Of a DNA stretch of 64,000 nt, positions 1-11,210 are shown one piece after another. Position numbers and translations under genes: made by a program. The DNA is from Loripinus fragilis (lineage: Eukaryota; Mollusca; Bivalvia; Lucinida; Lucinidae), in contig OZ026520.1 in assembly GCA_964019695.1 (NCBI GenBank), positions 27,872,120-27,936,119 on the forward strand. The letters are read 5' to 3'. Positions within the stretch are counted from its first letter, which is position 1, and each line of letters opens with the position of its first letter. The notes under the pieces were generated by a model, which was not told the origin of the DNA, ran no database searches, and saw only the letters and a list, made by a program, of their open reading frames with translations.

Positions 1-246
1 CAAGAGTAGATGTGTTAAATTTCCAGATTTGATGGGCGCATGATTTTCCTGGAGTTATGGCCCTTTGATTATAATTTGAATTGATATATATGTTATCCTT
101 TGTGACTGAGCAAGTTCTCAGAAACTATTAGCTGGAATTGAACTCATTGAAGTCTCAGGTAAACCTCAAGTATCAAGAGTAAATTGGCATGTCACCGGCA
201 TGTTAATGTTGGATACTTTTTTTAAGAGTTGTGGCCCTTTGATATA
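1..246. other. No gene seen
   Basis: AT-rich sequence with a GTTATGGCCCTTTGAT-like phrase that recurs near 11296, 11640 and 12356, so probably old dispersed repeat. Nothing coding. Confidence 0.4.
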
Positions 247-1145
247 TACTCCTCAAAATAACTGAAGGACCAATACTATTAACTATAACATTGTTGCATT
301 TTGTGTAGAACATATTTTGAAAACCAATTTTACGATCTTGCCTAAATTTTTCGGACATCTTTGACGCCTTATTGCCAAGTGAAAACAGCAAAAAGAAAAT
401 GGTAGAAAATGTTACTAACAAGGATTTTTTTGTCATTCTAAAACTTGACCTATATGTATTGGAATGTCATTTTTTGTGTTTGATCTATGGACCACAGAAC
501 TGCATGAAATGAATGAAAAATGATTTTAGATGCTGAAATCTCTGTTTTTGCATGATTTTATGGTGTTTTAGTCTCGTCAATACCATCCAAATCTTCCTTT
601 GAGAGAAAACTGCCCCTTTTGGCCGTGGCGTTATGGCCAGACTATGGATTCAGACAACTGGTTTTGGCGTTTGTCTGTGACAATCTTTAAATGATTCGTC
701 GGGACATTTTTCTAACACTCAACGGCATAGAATAACGATTGATGGCCAAGTACTCACATTGTTTTCAGAAAACAAAACAATGTCAAAAATCCATTGTCAA
801 GGATGAAAATGCTTTCTTCCCAGTATAGTGAAGCTGTTTGAAGAAATGTTTTGCATGTAAGCTGAACTGTTCAAAACAGAGTTTAATTTGATTTCACTTT
901 CATTCTACTAGAATGACCACAGAATAATTTCTTTACCCCACCCACTACCTTTTGAAAGTGTGTTTTTGAGGGTATGTGCATTTGAGACACTGTTATGGCA
1001 ATACAGGCATGGGAATCATTAATAATGACTTAATTTATGGGCATAAAGAATAGAAATATTTGAGCCGAGTTTTACAGAATTTTAATGTTTGAGCAAATTA
1101 TACTCACATTCTAAAATCTTGGTCCTTTAATTATTTTGAGGAGTA
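247..1145 (+). mobile_element. Non-autonomous DNA transposon, family A copy 1
   Basis: 899 bp bounded by inverted ends TACTCCTCAAAATAA and its complement, each flanked by TA. Internal sequence matches 1748-2664 closely and 47053-47879 in reverse. No transposase frame is visible. Confidence 0.8.
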
Positions 1146-1179
1146 TATTAGGATTGGACATATAGGATGGCTTATATGT

Positions 1180-1366
1180 TCATTGTAATCGAGGGGTCAC
1201 AGGTTATACATTCCAAATAAAACAAATATTTCTTTCTCTGAAGATTGTTTTGATAGTGTAATTAGAGTAGACCCTGATGAAATGCCACATTATGTGGCAT
1301 TTCATCTTGGTCTTCACTGTTTGCCAAAGTACACATTTAGGAGTCATTAGTTCACAAAGGGTTAAC
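1180..1366 (+). mobile_element. Hairpin MITE, CCTGATGAAATGCC family
   Basis: Contains a near-perfect hairpin at 1271-1320 (CCTGATGAAATGCCACATTA and complement). A second, longer copy is at 18835-19022, with fragments at 25575-25640 and 63740-63812. It ends 14 bases before the coiled-coil exon. Confidence 0.6.
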
Positions 1367-1380
1367 TATATGTATTATAG

Positions 1381-1452
1381 GTTAACCGAGAACCAGAAGG
1401 CTATGATTGAGACCAGAAGACTGGTAGAACAGAATACAGAACTCATGCATCA
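1381..1452 (+). CDS. Isolated coiled-coil exon of an unidentified gene
   Basis: A 72-base open segment between an acceptor (GTATTATAG|G) and a strong donor (CATCA|GTAAGTAT). Read with one leading base it gives 23 full codons, starting LTENQKAMIETRRLVEQNTE, then ends on two bases, so it enters and leaves in the same phase. The heptad-like spacing of hydrophobics with Glu, Gln and Arg is typical of a coiled coil. I do not recognise the protein. Neighbouring sequence is all repeats, so the rest of the gene must lie before the window and/or in distant exons such as 12504 or 19089. This could be a chance open segment, but splice sites and composition together argue for an exon. Confidence 0.5.
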
Positions 1453-1454
1453 GT

Positions 1455-1645
1455 AAGTATTGTAGTATCACTGTATTGCTATATACTGATGTAACACAGT
1501 CTCATTGTGTGACAGTATCATTGCAATTCGGTATCATTGCAATTCAGTATCATTGCAATTCAGTATCATTGCAATTCAGTATCATTGCAATTCTGTATCA
1601 TTGCAATTCAGTATCATTGCAATTCAGTATCACTGCATCACAAGG
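1455..1645. repeat. 16-bp minisatellite, first block
   Basis: Direct repeats of GTATCATTGCAATTCA starting at about 1515, seven to eight good units with degenerate ones on both sides. It begins a few bases after the donor of the 1381 exon. The open frame across it has no coding significance. Confidence 0.85.
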
Positions 1646-1693
1646 TTATGTAGTAAAGCATCATAAGCTCACTCATAGGTTTGGATAAAAAAG

Positions 1694-2753
1694 AATTTTT
1701 GAGCGGAAAATTGTAAATATATTTTCTTACCAATCAGTTTTAATATATACTCCTCAAAATAATTGAAGGACCAATGCTATCAATTATAACATTGATGCAT
1801 TTTGCGTAGAACGTATTTTGAAGACCAATTTTACAATCAAGCCTAAATTTTTTGGACATCTTTGACGCCCAATTGTCAAGTGAAACGGCAAAGAGAAAAT
1901 GATTGAAAATGATACTAACAAGGATTTTTCGTCATTTCAAAACTTGACCTGAATGCATTTGAATGTCATTTTTTGTGTATGATCCATGGACCACAGAATT
2001 GCATGAAATGATCGAAAAATGCTTTTAGCTGCTGAAATCTCTGTTTTCACATTATTGTATGGTGTTTTAATCCCGTGGATACCATCCACCTCTTCCTGTG
2101 AGAGAAAATTGCCCTTTGTGGCTGTGGCGTAATGGCCAGACTATGGGTTCAGACAACTGGTTTTGGCGTTTGTCTGTGACAATCCTTAAACAATTTGCCG
2201 GGAAAGCTTTCTAACACTCAAAGGCAAAGAATGAAGATTGAAAATCTGATTCTTGATGGCCAAGTACACACATTGTTTTCAGAAAACAAAACAATGTCAA
2301 AACTCCATTGTCAGAGATGAAAAGTCTTGCTTCCGAGTATATTGAAACTGTTTGAAGAATTTTTTTTTGCATGTAAGCTGAACTGTTTAAAACAAATTTT
2401 AATTTGATGTCACTTTGATTCTGCTCGAATGACCACAGAAGAATTTAATTACCCCACCCACTGCCTTTTGAATGTGTGTTTTTGAGGGTATATGCATTTG
2501 AGACACAGTTATGGCAGAACTAGGCATGGAAATCAGTAAAAATTATTCTTGACTTATGGGCATAAAGAATAGAAAGCTTTGGGCCAAATTTTACAGAATT
2601 TAAATGCTTGGGCTAATAATACTCGCATTCTAAAATCTTGGTCCTTTAATTATTTTGAGGAGTATATGTTTTGGGTGCTCAAAAGAACCGTCTCAATGAG
2701 ACAGGTTTTTTTAGTACCCACAACATATGTTTTGGTTGAGAAACAAGAAAATA
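1694..2753 (-). mobile_element. GAGACGGTTCTTT-hairpin MITE split by a family A element
   Basis: The two halves, 1694-1747 and 2665-2753, together make one MITE that matches 19775-19925, 21070-21200, 41015-41150, 44675-44815 and 57915-58055. The central hairpin is AAAGAACCGTCTCAATGAGA and its complement. The family A element at 1748-2664 lies inside it. Confidence 0.8.
1748..2664 (+). mobile_element. Non-autonomous DNA transposon, family A copy 2 (nested)
   Basis: 917 bp with TACTCCTCAAAATAATTGAA ends. Removing it with one TA rebuilds the interrupted MITE, which shows TA target duplication, as in Tc1/mariner-type insertion. No transposase. Confidence 0.88.
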
Positions 2754-2794
2754 AATGTCTTGGTAAACGCTCTTAACTAAAGGCCTGCTCACTG

Positions 2795-3431
2795 CATTGC
2801 AATAATTATGTCATACAGTATCATTGTATTACAATATCACTGTATTGCTATAGTTATGTCATACAGTATCATTGTACTCAAGTATCACTGCATAGCAATA
2901 TTTATGTCATACAGTATCATTATAGTACAATATAACTGTATTGCTATATTAATGTAATTCAGTATAATTGTATTATAATGATACTGTAATGCGATAGTTA
3001 AGTCATACAATATCATTGTACTGCAGTAGCATTGTACTACAATATCATAGTACTAAAGTATCACTGTATTGCTATAGTTATGTCATACAGTATCATTGTA
3101 CTAAAGTATCACTGTATTGCTATAGTTATGTCATACAGTATCATTGTACTAAAGTATCACTGTATTGCTATATTAATGTAATTCAGTATAATTGTATTAT
3201 AATGATACTGTAATGCGATAGTTAAGTCATACACTATCATTGTACTGCAGTAACATTGTACTACAATATCATAGTACTAAAATATCACTGTATTGCTATA
3301 TTGATGTTATACAGTATCATTGCAGTATTAAAATATCAAAGTATTGCTATAATTATGTCTTACAGTGTTATTGTATTGCAGTATCACAATATCTACGTAG
3401 TCCAATATTGTCGTAAGGCAGTGCAACTTGA
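2795..3431. repeat. 16-bp minisatellite, second block with higher-order units
   Basis: Built of 16-mers such as GTATCATTGTACTAAA, GTATCACTGTATTGCT and ATAGTTATGTCATACA arranged as 48-bp triplets. A larger 224-bp segment (14 monomers) recurs, from about 2941 and again from about 3165. The open frames here simply follow the period. Confidence 0.85.
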
Positions 3432-3705
3432 TTGCTATATTACATGACTTTCCTATGTAATCTCCAATGCTTCATATTGTCTAGATTTTCTTGCCTTTCA
3501 TCCCTACAATTAACTTTCCTCTACCCCAAAATATATAGTCTATATAGCACTTCACTATTACATGGCCAAATGGCAATCCCATTGATGGTATGTGATAACA
3601 CTGAGTTTGAGTCCACTCTCAGCCATGAGTATTCAGACTACCTAAGTTCAAGAAAACAGGATCGCTAATGTTAGATTGTATTTATCATATGAGACTACAA
3701 GTACT
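3432..3705. other. No gene seen
   Basis: Non-repetitive AT-rich stretch with no splice-bounded open segment that I can support. Confidence 0.4.
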
Positions 3706-4391
3706 TTGAAAGTGTATTTATCACATGACATCACGTCTGGGAGTGAAATAATGCCATGCAATAAAATCTCTAAACCACTCGTGGTTTACAGATTAACGGG
3801 AAACGTTATGACGTCCATAATAACGTTTTGTACATAATGACGCAATTATAACGTTTTTATGTATGAGACTTCGAAGTAATATTAATGGCATATGATAAAT
3901 AGAATCTAAAATCCGTGCTCTTGTGTTATTGAATTTATCAAACTCGTTGCAAAAAAGAGATAAAATGCTCAGCAAGCCTGGCATTTTATCTCTTTTCTCC
4001 AACTCATTTGATAAATTCAAATACATGAGCACTCATATAAGATCCTTTATTTCTCATATGAGACTACAAGTACTTTGAAATTGTATTTTTGACATGAAAA
4101 TGTTAAGATTTTGTCATTCTGTAGACAATGTTGTTATGAACCTTGTTACATAATGTTACAAAATATTTAAACCACTGGTGGTTTTATTGATTTTAATACA
4201 TAGAGGATCTTACATGAGTGCTCATGTTTTATTGAATTTATTAAATCTCATTTCTGCCATAAGCCGTTATAATTTGTCATTATGTACGCAAGAATCTAAC
4301 ATTCGTGCTCTTGTATTATTGAATTTATTAAACTTGCCAAGCCTCGCATTTTATCTCTTTTCCCCAACTCATGTAATAAATTCAATAAAAC
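3706..4391. mobile_element. Two copies of a TTATCACATGACRTCA-type repeat
   Basis: About 3706-4060 and 4061-4391 share ACCACTNGTGGTTT, GTGCTCNTGT and GAGATAAAATG-type palindromic segments. A third copy is at 22145-22475 and a fragment at 63465-63510. Internal inverted repeats are clear; termini are not resolved. Confidence 0.6.
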
Positions 4392-4612
4392 ATGAGCACT
4401 CATGTAAGATTCTCTATATCTGCACCAAGAGGAGCACTCATGTAAGATTCTCTATATCTGCAACAAGAGGAGCACTCATGAAAGATCCTCTATATCTGCA
4501 ACAAGAGGAGCTCTCATGAAAGATCCTCTATATCTGCACCAAGAGGAGCACTCATGTAAGATTCTCTATATCTGCAACAAGAGGAGCACTCATGTAAGAT
4601 CCTCTATATCTT
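4392..4612. repeat. 38-bp tandem repeat
   Basis: Nearly six units beginning GAGCACTCATGTAAGATTCT. The unit derives from the end of the preceding dispersed repeat, so this is a local amplification of its terminus. Confidence 0.85.
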
Positions 4613-4934
4613 ATGGGCTGGCCTGTATTCTGATACAATTCTATTAATTAGTTTAATTTTTGTATAGATATAGCAGACTGAGCCTTTAAAGGTATCTGCA
4701 TTAAGAGGTGTCCAGATTACATATGATCTCTTTTTGTTTACCTGTACCAAAATACATGAAATATTGTCAGAATTTATTACATATATTTGTAATAATAGCT
4801 TATGCAGGATAGGCAGACATGTTAAGATTCTGAAGAAAAAAAAGTGAGGCAGTACTGGTCAACAGCTTATTTGGAGCTCCGAGCACCACAGTTTTTTCTA
4901 AATGAGCATCTCAATATCAAAATGATGAGAGTGT

Positions 4935-5088
4935 GTCATTGAAAATTTTTATATTTTTTTTTTATTTTCAACCAAAACATAGGTTGAGGGTACACAAAAA
5001 AAAACCTCTCAATGATATGGTTCTTTTGAACACCCGAAACACATGTGTAAACTGATAGATAAGGGAAGATCACAATTTTACGCTTACT
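4935..5088 (+). mobile_element. GAGACGGTTCTTT-hairpin MITE, diverged copy
   Basis: Matches the family through CAACCAAAACATAGGTTGAG, the central hairpin remnant and the CACAATTTTACGCTTA end. Confidence 0.65.
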
Positions 5089-5490
5089 GATTTTTACTTA
5101 ACTGGAACTATGACCGCTGTGACAGTGATATCAGTGATTTTCTTTTCTATGTAGCAGTTCAATATGGAAATAATTGTAGATATCATAAGAGATATCTGGA
5201 CACTTCTCAACCCTTAGCATGCTGAGCCTGGGTACACCTTGTTTTGGAACAGTGTAGATACAGATCAGCTGTTTTCATAGAAGCCAGCTTATCAGGATCC
5301 ATATAGTTGTCTTCTCTGCTTGTAAATATACACAGCATCAAAAGTTAAGCACCACCGAAATATTTTCCAAGAAAAACAGTGAAGCTTCCTAAATATGAAT
5401 TTATATTTGTTATAATTATAAAATTAGATAAAGGGGTGACAATTTATAACAAATTTGATTCGAATAGCATTTAGGTTAACAAGAGGGTCT
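5089..5490. other. No supported gene
   Basis: Contains one pyrimidine-rich acceptor-like site at 5154 followed by a 20-codon frame to TAG, judged chance. Otherwise unremarkable. Confidence 0.35.
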
Positions 5491-5745
5491 GGATGGGGTA
5501 TAATGATTAGTGAATAATGGCCCTTTTTTATAATGAATAGTGAATAATGAGCCAAAAAATAATGAATAGTGAATAATGAGAGCCTAAAAATAATTAATAA
5601 TCCTATTTTTTTTAATGAATGGAAGAAAAAATAATGAATAGTGAATAATAAGAATTTTATGAATTATGGGTCTTTTTTTAATGAAAGACCCAAAATTTTA
5701 ATGAGATGAATAATAGGCTAAATTTTGAATGAATAGTGAATACCA
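5490..5745. repeat. Degenerate AATGAATAGTGAATAATGA low-complexity tract
   Basis: Irregular repeats of AATGAATAGTGAATAATG with T-runs between. No fixed long period. Confidence 0.7.
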
Positions 5746-6267
5746 GACCCCCCTCCCCCACCCACAACCGCAATTAAGGCAAATGACACTTTTCCCTAAA
5801 AATGTCCATATTCACTATTCCATTGTGGCATTATTATACCGCTACTAGATGAAAATTGTTAGTGTTATATTATTACAAAATCAAAAACATGTTCAGGTCT
5901 GTAAATTCAGATGAATATCTCAGATAGAACAAAAGATATGGAGGTGTAAAGAATGGCATGTTATAATGTGAAAAGGCAAAACTTATAAACATGTGATTAA
6001 CGATCTCTATTACTGGCAAGAAACCTTAAGTTCCCCAGAACCCTTTTGACACTCTTCTGACAAATAAGTCAATTTTTTTTTCATGTTAATACAAATTCAA
6101 AGGAAGCACTTTGGGGTCAGCTATTACGCTTTTAAAGGTATACCACAAAAATAGGTGCTGGTATATACAGGACACCGTAGAACTTTAGCAAAAGTATAAT
6201 ATAGCATTCTGACAGGCTTGAAAGACCAAGAAAAGACTTGGGTAATGATATTTTACAATTTTGTTTT
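5746..6267. other. No gene seen
   Basis: AT-rich sequence without repeats or open segments worth reporting. Confidence 0.35.
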
Positions 6268-6459
6268 AGCTCACCTGTCAGGAAGTGACAAGTGAGCTTT
6301 TGTGATTGGTCTTCCTCCGTCTCCCGTCAATTAACAATTGACTTAAACAACAACTCCTCCTAAACCCCTGGCCCAATTTTAAAATAATATCACACAAATG
6401 ATCCTTGGGTGGCCCTCTATTAAAACTGTTCAAATAATTCTGGTCCATTGCATATCTAG

Positions 6460-7490
6460 GTCATAGAGGCTAAAAATAGATTTTCGAGATGAAAACTTTA
6501 AAAATCTTCTTGTCTGAAATCAGAAAGCCTAGACTCTTGATATTTGGTATGTAGCATCATCTAGTGGACCTCTGTCAAGTTTGTTCAAATTATAGGCCTT
6601 GGGCCAAAAATGGCCCGGCCCCATTGGTCACATGTTTTACATAGGCTTATATAGGGAAAATGTGAAAAATCTTCTTGTTTGAAACCACAAGGCCTAGAGC
6701 CTTGATATTTGGTAGGTAGCATCACCTAGGGGACTTCTACCAGGTTTGTTCAAATTATAGCCCTTGGCCCCGCCCCGGGTTCACATGTCTAACATAGGCT
6801 TATATAAGGAAAATGTGAAAAAATCTTCTTGTCTGAAACCAGAAGGCCTAGACTATTGATATTTGGTATTTAGCTTCACCTAGTGGACCTCTACCAAATT
6901 TGTTCAAATTATAGCCCTGGGGCAAAAAATGGCCCCGTCCCAGGGGTCACATGTTTAACATAGGCTTATATAGGGAAAATGTGAAAAAAATCTTCTTGTC
7001 TGAAATCAGAAAGCCTAGACTCTTGATATTTGGCATTTAGCATCATCTAGTGGACCTCTACTAAGTTTGTTCAAATTATAGGCCTGGGGCCAAAAATGGC
7101 CTGGCCCCATTGGTCACATGTTTTACATAGGCTTATACAGGGAAAATGTGAAAAAAACCTTCTAGTCTGAAACCTGAAGGCCTAGACTCTTGATATTTGG
7201 TATTTAGCATCACTAAGTGGACCTCTATCAAGTTTGCTCAAATTATACCGCTGGGGCCAGAAATGGACCTGCCCCGGGGTCAAATGTTTTACATAGGCTT
7301 ATACAGGGAAAATGTGAAAAAAATCTTCTGGTCTGAAACCTGAAGGCCTAGACTCTTGATATTTGGTATTTAGCATAACTAAGTGGACCTCTATCAAGTT
7401 TGTTCAAATTAGAGCCCTGGGGCCAAAAATGACCCGGCCCTGGGGGTCACATGTTTTACATAGGCTTATATAGGAAAAATGTGAAAAAAA
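6460..7490 (+). repeat. 167-bp tandem array, first block
   Basis: Phrases recur in fixed order: TTGATATTTGGTATGTAGC, GTGGACCTCTACCAAGTTTG, GTCACATGTTTTACATAGGC. Measured spacings of the last are 152, 167, 167, 166 and 167. Confidence 0.85.
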
Positions 7491-8230
7491 CTCCATATCT
7501 CCAAAACCCTTAGGGCGATTTTCTTTAAACTTTACCCAAATGTTCCTCACAGTGAGACAATGTGCTGAGCACATGACCCAGCTACCCAGGCTTTAGGTCA
7601 AGGTCACAGGTCAAGGTCGTGTGATTTACCCTTCAACTCGTGTCCGCTCTATATCTCCTGAATCCTTTGAACGATTTTCATTAAACTTCACTCAAAGGTT
7701 CCTCTCAGTGAGACAGTGTGCACATGACCCAGCTACCTAGACTCAAGGCCAATGTCACAGGTCAAGAGATTTTCCCTTGAATTTCGTGCCCGCTCTATAT
7801 CTCCTGAACCTTCAGGGCGATTTTCATTAGACTTTACCCAACTGTTCCTCTCAGTCAGACAATGAGCAGAACCTATGACTCAGCTACACATACTCAAGGT
7901 CAAGGTCACACTTCAGAGTCATGGATTTACCCCTCAACTTGTGTCCGCTCCATATCTCATGAACCCTTTGAACGATTTTCATTAAACTTCACCCAACTGT
8001 TCCTCTCAGTGAGGTGGTGTGCAGAACCAATGACTTAGCTACGGAGACTCAAGGTCTAGGTCACACTTCAAGGTCAAGGAATTTACCCTTGAATTTCGTG
8101 CCCTTCAAATCACTCAACCATGTGTTAGATTTTCATTAAACATCACTCAAATGATCCTCTCAATGCTATGCAAAGTTTAGGTCACATTCAAGATCATCAG
8201 ATTCTGCGGCAGGGGATATGGCTGTCTTTC
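7490..8230 (+). repeat. Second tandem array with AGGTCAAGGTCA boxes
   Basis: About four to five units sharing CGATTTTCATTAAACTTCAC, TTCCTCTCAGTGAGACA and one or two AAGGTCA boxes. Confidence 0.8.
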
Positions 8231-8306
8231 AGACTGCTCGCTTGTTAAAATTATAGCCCTTTGGCAAAAAATGGCACCGCCCCGGGGTCACATGTTCTGC
8301 GAGACA

Positions 8307-9213
8307 TGTTTCATGTTTATTTGAACAGATTTGAGTTTCACTTTTTGCGGTTGCATATAATTAAAACAAACAAAGTTTGCTTTTTCATGCATAATCGACG
8401 TGTCCCTGATATTGCCAAATAAACAATAAGGCAATTTAAAGCATAGCCTTAACACGGTGGCCCTAAATAAATCCCCACCCCCTTTTAATGGATTTTAAGA
8501 GCTAAAACGGGTGTATCTTCTAAGAAAACACATATTTAAGTGTGAAATTTTCTTTTAAGTTTAGAGGCACACTCAAGTCTATTATTAAAATGATAAGCAG
8601 CCTTTGTGTGCCTGCTTTTGCTTTGAAACTGGGCTTAATAAGTTCTTCCATTCAAGTGCCAAAATGGGTATCTCATGTATAAAATGTGTCTTGGGAGAAA
8701 TTTGAAAAGCAAATTCTCAAAACTCACAGCCGACTCAATTTCTTAGATTTTTTAAGTATCTATTACCGATAAAACTGATCACCAAATATTGCATTTGAGT
8801 ATTTTGCATACAATTTAGTGTTGCAATGGAAACTGTTAACCCTAAAATTTGATTCTCAAGTCGCTTCCAAAAAGTAAATATCCAAGTGGAATGCTTTATT
8901 TTCTAACAGAACATATGTTAATTATCTATGTACAATATATAAATGGTTCCAAGAGAAAACTTCATATCTTTTAGAAAAATTTTTCGAGAAAGATTTAGTA
9001 CATTTCGTTTCAAACAGCATTTTAAACGCTTAAAATTTGACTACTCATCTTCAGAGACTGTTTCAAACCAGAAAATAAAAGTCAAGAACTATTTTCTTGA
9101 TAACTGCGTATTTCTGGAGATCAGACTAACCCATGGAAATCAATTATAACCCAATAAAATGAGAAATAAATGAGTAACGACATTTTCAAATTTGTTCAAA
9201 TAAACATGAAACA
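8307..9213. mobile_element. 905-bp inverted-terminus element inserted in the tandem array
   Basis: Ends GTTTCATGTTTATTTGAACA and its exact complement. The interior is AT-rich, unrelated to the array, and has no convincing protein. The 167-bp units resume at about 9226. Exact target duplication not resolved. Confidence 0.75.
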
Positions 9214-10764
9214 CCTCTTGTACATTGGGAAAATGTGAAAAAATCTTCTTGTCTGAAACCACAAGGGCAGAGCCTTGATAATTGGTAAGTAGCATCACCT
9301 ATTGGACCTCTACCAAGTTTGTTCAAATTATACCACTGGGGCTAAGAATGGCCCTGCCCTGGGGGTCACATGTTTTACATAGGCTTATATAGGGAAAACA
9401 TGAAAAACCTGCTTGTCTGAAACCACAAGGCCTAGAGCCGTGATATTTGGTATGTAGCTTCACCTAGTGGACCTCTACCATGTTTGTTCAAATTATAGCC
9501 CTGGGCCAAAAATGGCCCTACTCAGGGGGTCAATTGTTTTACATAGGCTTATATAGGGAAACTTGAAAAAATCTACTTGTCTGAAACCACAGGGCCTAGA
9601 GCCTTGATATTTGGTATGTAGCATCAACTAGTGGACCTCTACAAAGTTTGTTCAAATAATGCCCCTTGGGTCAAAAATGGCCTGTCCCGGGCGGTCACAT
9701 GTTTTACATAGGCTTATAAAGGGAAAATGTGAAAAAATCTTCTAGTCTGAAACCAGAAGGCCTAGACTATTGATATTTGGTATTCAGTATCACCTAGTGG
9801 ACTTCTACCAATATTGTTCAAATTATAAACCTGGGGCCAGAAATGGCCCCACCCAGGGGGTCACATGTTTTACATAGGCTTATATAGGGAAAATGTGAAA
9901 AATCTTCTTGTCTGAATCCACAGGGCCAAGAGCCTTGATATTTGGTATTTAGCATCACCAAGTGGACCTCTACCAAGTTTGTTCAAATAATGTCCCTGGG
10001 GTCAAAAATGGTCCTGCCCCAGGGTCACATGTTTTATACAGGATTATAATAGGGAAATCAAGAAAAAAATCTTTTTCTCTGAAACCACAAAGCCTAAAGC
10101 CTTGATATTTGTTTTATAACATCACCTAGTTTACCTCTTCCAAGTATGTTAAAATTTTGACCCTGGGGCTTAAAATTGGCCCGCCCGGGGGTCACATGTT
10201 TCGCAGAGGCCCATCTAAGGAAACATAAAAAAAACCTTGTCTGAAACCACAGGGGCTAGAGTCTTAATATTTGGTATGTAGAAAATGTTTGTGTGTTGTG
10301 GGGGGAGGGGATAGGGTCTTATTATGTGCTTAAAGACTATAGTACAGAAGAGACCAGCTTGATTGCCCTCCACCAAATGGTTCCACTGAACAAGACTGGT
10401 GCACATAGTACAGGTGAGCGATTCAGGGCCACTATGGCCCTCTTGTTTGAAAAAAACCGTCACTGAAAAAAAAATGTTTGGGTGGTGCTTAAGTTTTGAC
10501 GCTGTGTATATTTATAGATGCCTATAACTGGAATCCTGCAAATTAAATGGATAAAATTTGTGAAGGTGTGTAGTACATAAAATCATGATAAGGGTTAGTT
10601 GTATTTAAGTTGCACTTTATTTATATCTGTTAATGCATGCATGCTATGGTTTGCATGCTTATTGGAAAGCTTAAAGATACATGTATGATACACCCAAATG
10701 ATAAATTAATGCCACAAGCTCAATTCGAAGTTTACATGACACTTACTTTGAACTGAATCTATAC

Positions 10765-10880
10765 AAAGGAGCTAAGTGGTAGAGAGTTAGACTTTAGAGC
10801 AAAGGGTGGCTGGTTAGAGACTTACTGGAGGCACTGTGTGTTGTTCTTGAGCAAGACATTTTACTGGCTTATTTTTTGAG
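10765..10880 (+). repeat. Degenerate SINE-like fragment
   Basis: AAGTGGTAGAGAGTTAGACT followed by GTTCTTGAGCAAGACATTTT resembles the tRNA-like head and conserved body of the SINE at 39425-39605. Confidence 0.4.
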
Positions 10881-10965
10881 ACATGAAATATCAACACAAA
10901 TAAACAAATGAACTGAACTTATCATATTCATGAACATGTAAAACATCAAATTAATTTCTTAAAAT

Positions 10966-11210
10966 GAGCCGCGACATGAGATTTCCAACAATGTGATATG
11001 TGCAACCAGCAAAGGCTCAAACCAGCCTGCGCATATAAAGGCTCAGACCAGCCTGGGCATACATGCAGCATGATCAGAGCTTTTACTAGTAGCTTGAATA
11101 TTCTTAGATTGTTAAGCTACTGGTTGAATGTCATTTGAAGTTTCTAAGCTTAAAAGGAGGCTGCACAGGCGTGTCTGAGTCTAGACTTGTCAAATCACAT
11201 GTCGTGGCTC
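10966..11210 (+). mobile_element. GAGCCGCGACATG MITE copy 1
   Basis: 245 bp, ends GAGCCGCGACATGAGATTTC and GTCGTGGCTC. The family has copies at 22527, 42430, 45156, 49774, 50316 and 57572. The interior carries a CAGCCTGCGCATA segment. Confidence 0.85.

Larger units (their letters stand above)
6268..10455 (+). mobile_element. 4.2-kb composite element with internal tandem arrays
   Basis: Starts AGCTCACCTGTCAGGAAGTG and ends near 10412-10450 with CAGGTGAGCGATTCAGGGCC, so the CACCTG/CAGGTG ends are inverted. Inside are about six units of 167 bp (6460-7490; repeated GTCACATGTTTTACATAGGC at 152-167-base intervals), then about four longer units (7490-8230) with AGGTCAAGGTCAC, then more of the 167-bp units (9226-10210). 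No transposase or reverse transcriptase frame is seen. Inverted pieces of the same arrays occur at 25725-26149 and 26482-26760. Confidence 0.65.

Noticed and set aside
5155..5217. Possible terminal exon (pyrimidine-rich acceptor, 20 codons, TAG)
   Set aside because: Too short, no matching phase partner or recognisable peptide. Acceptor-like tracts are common in AT-rich sequence.
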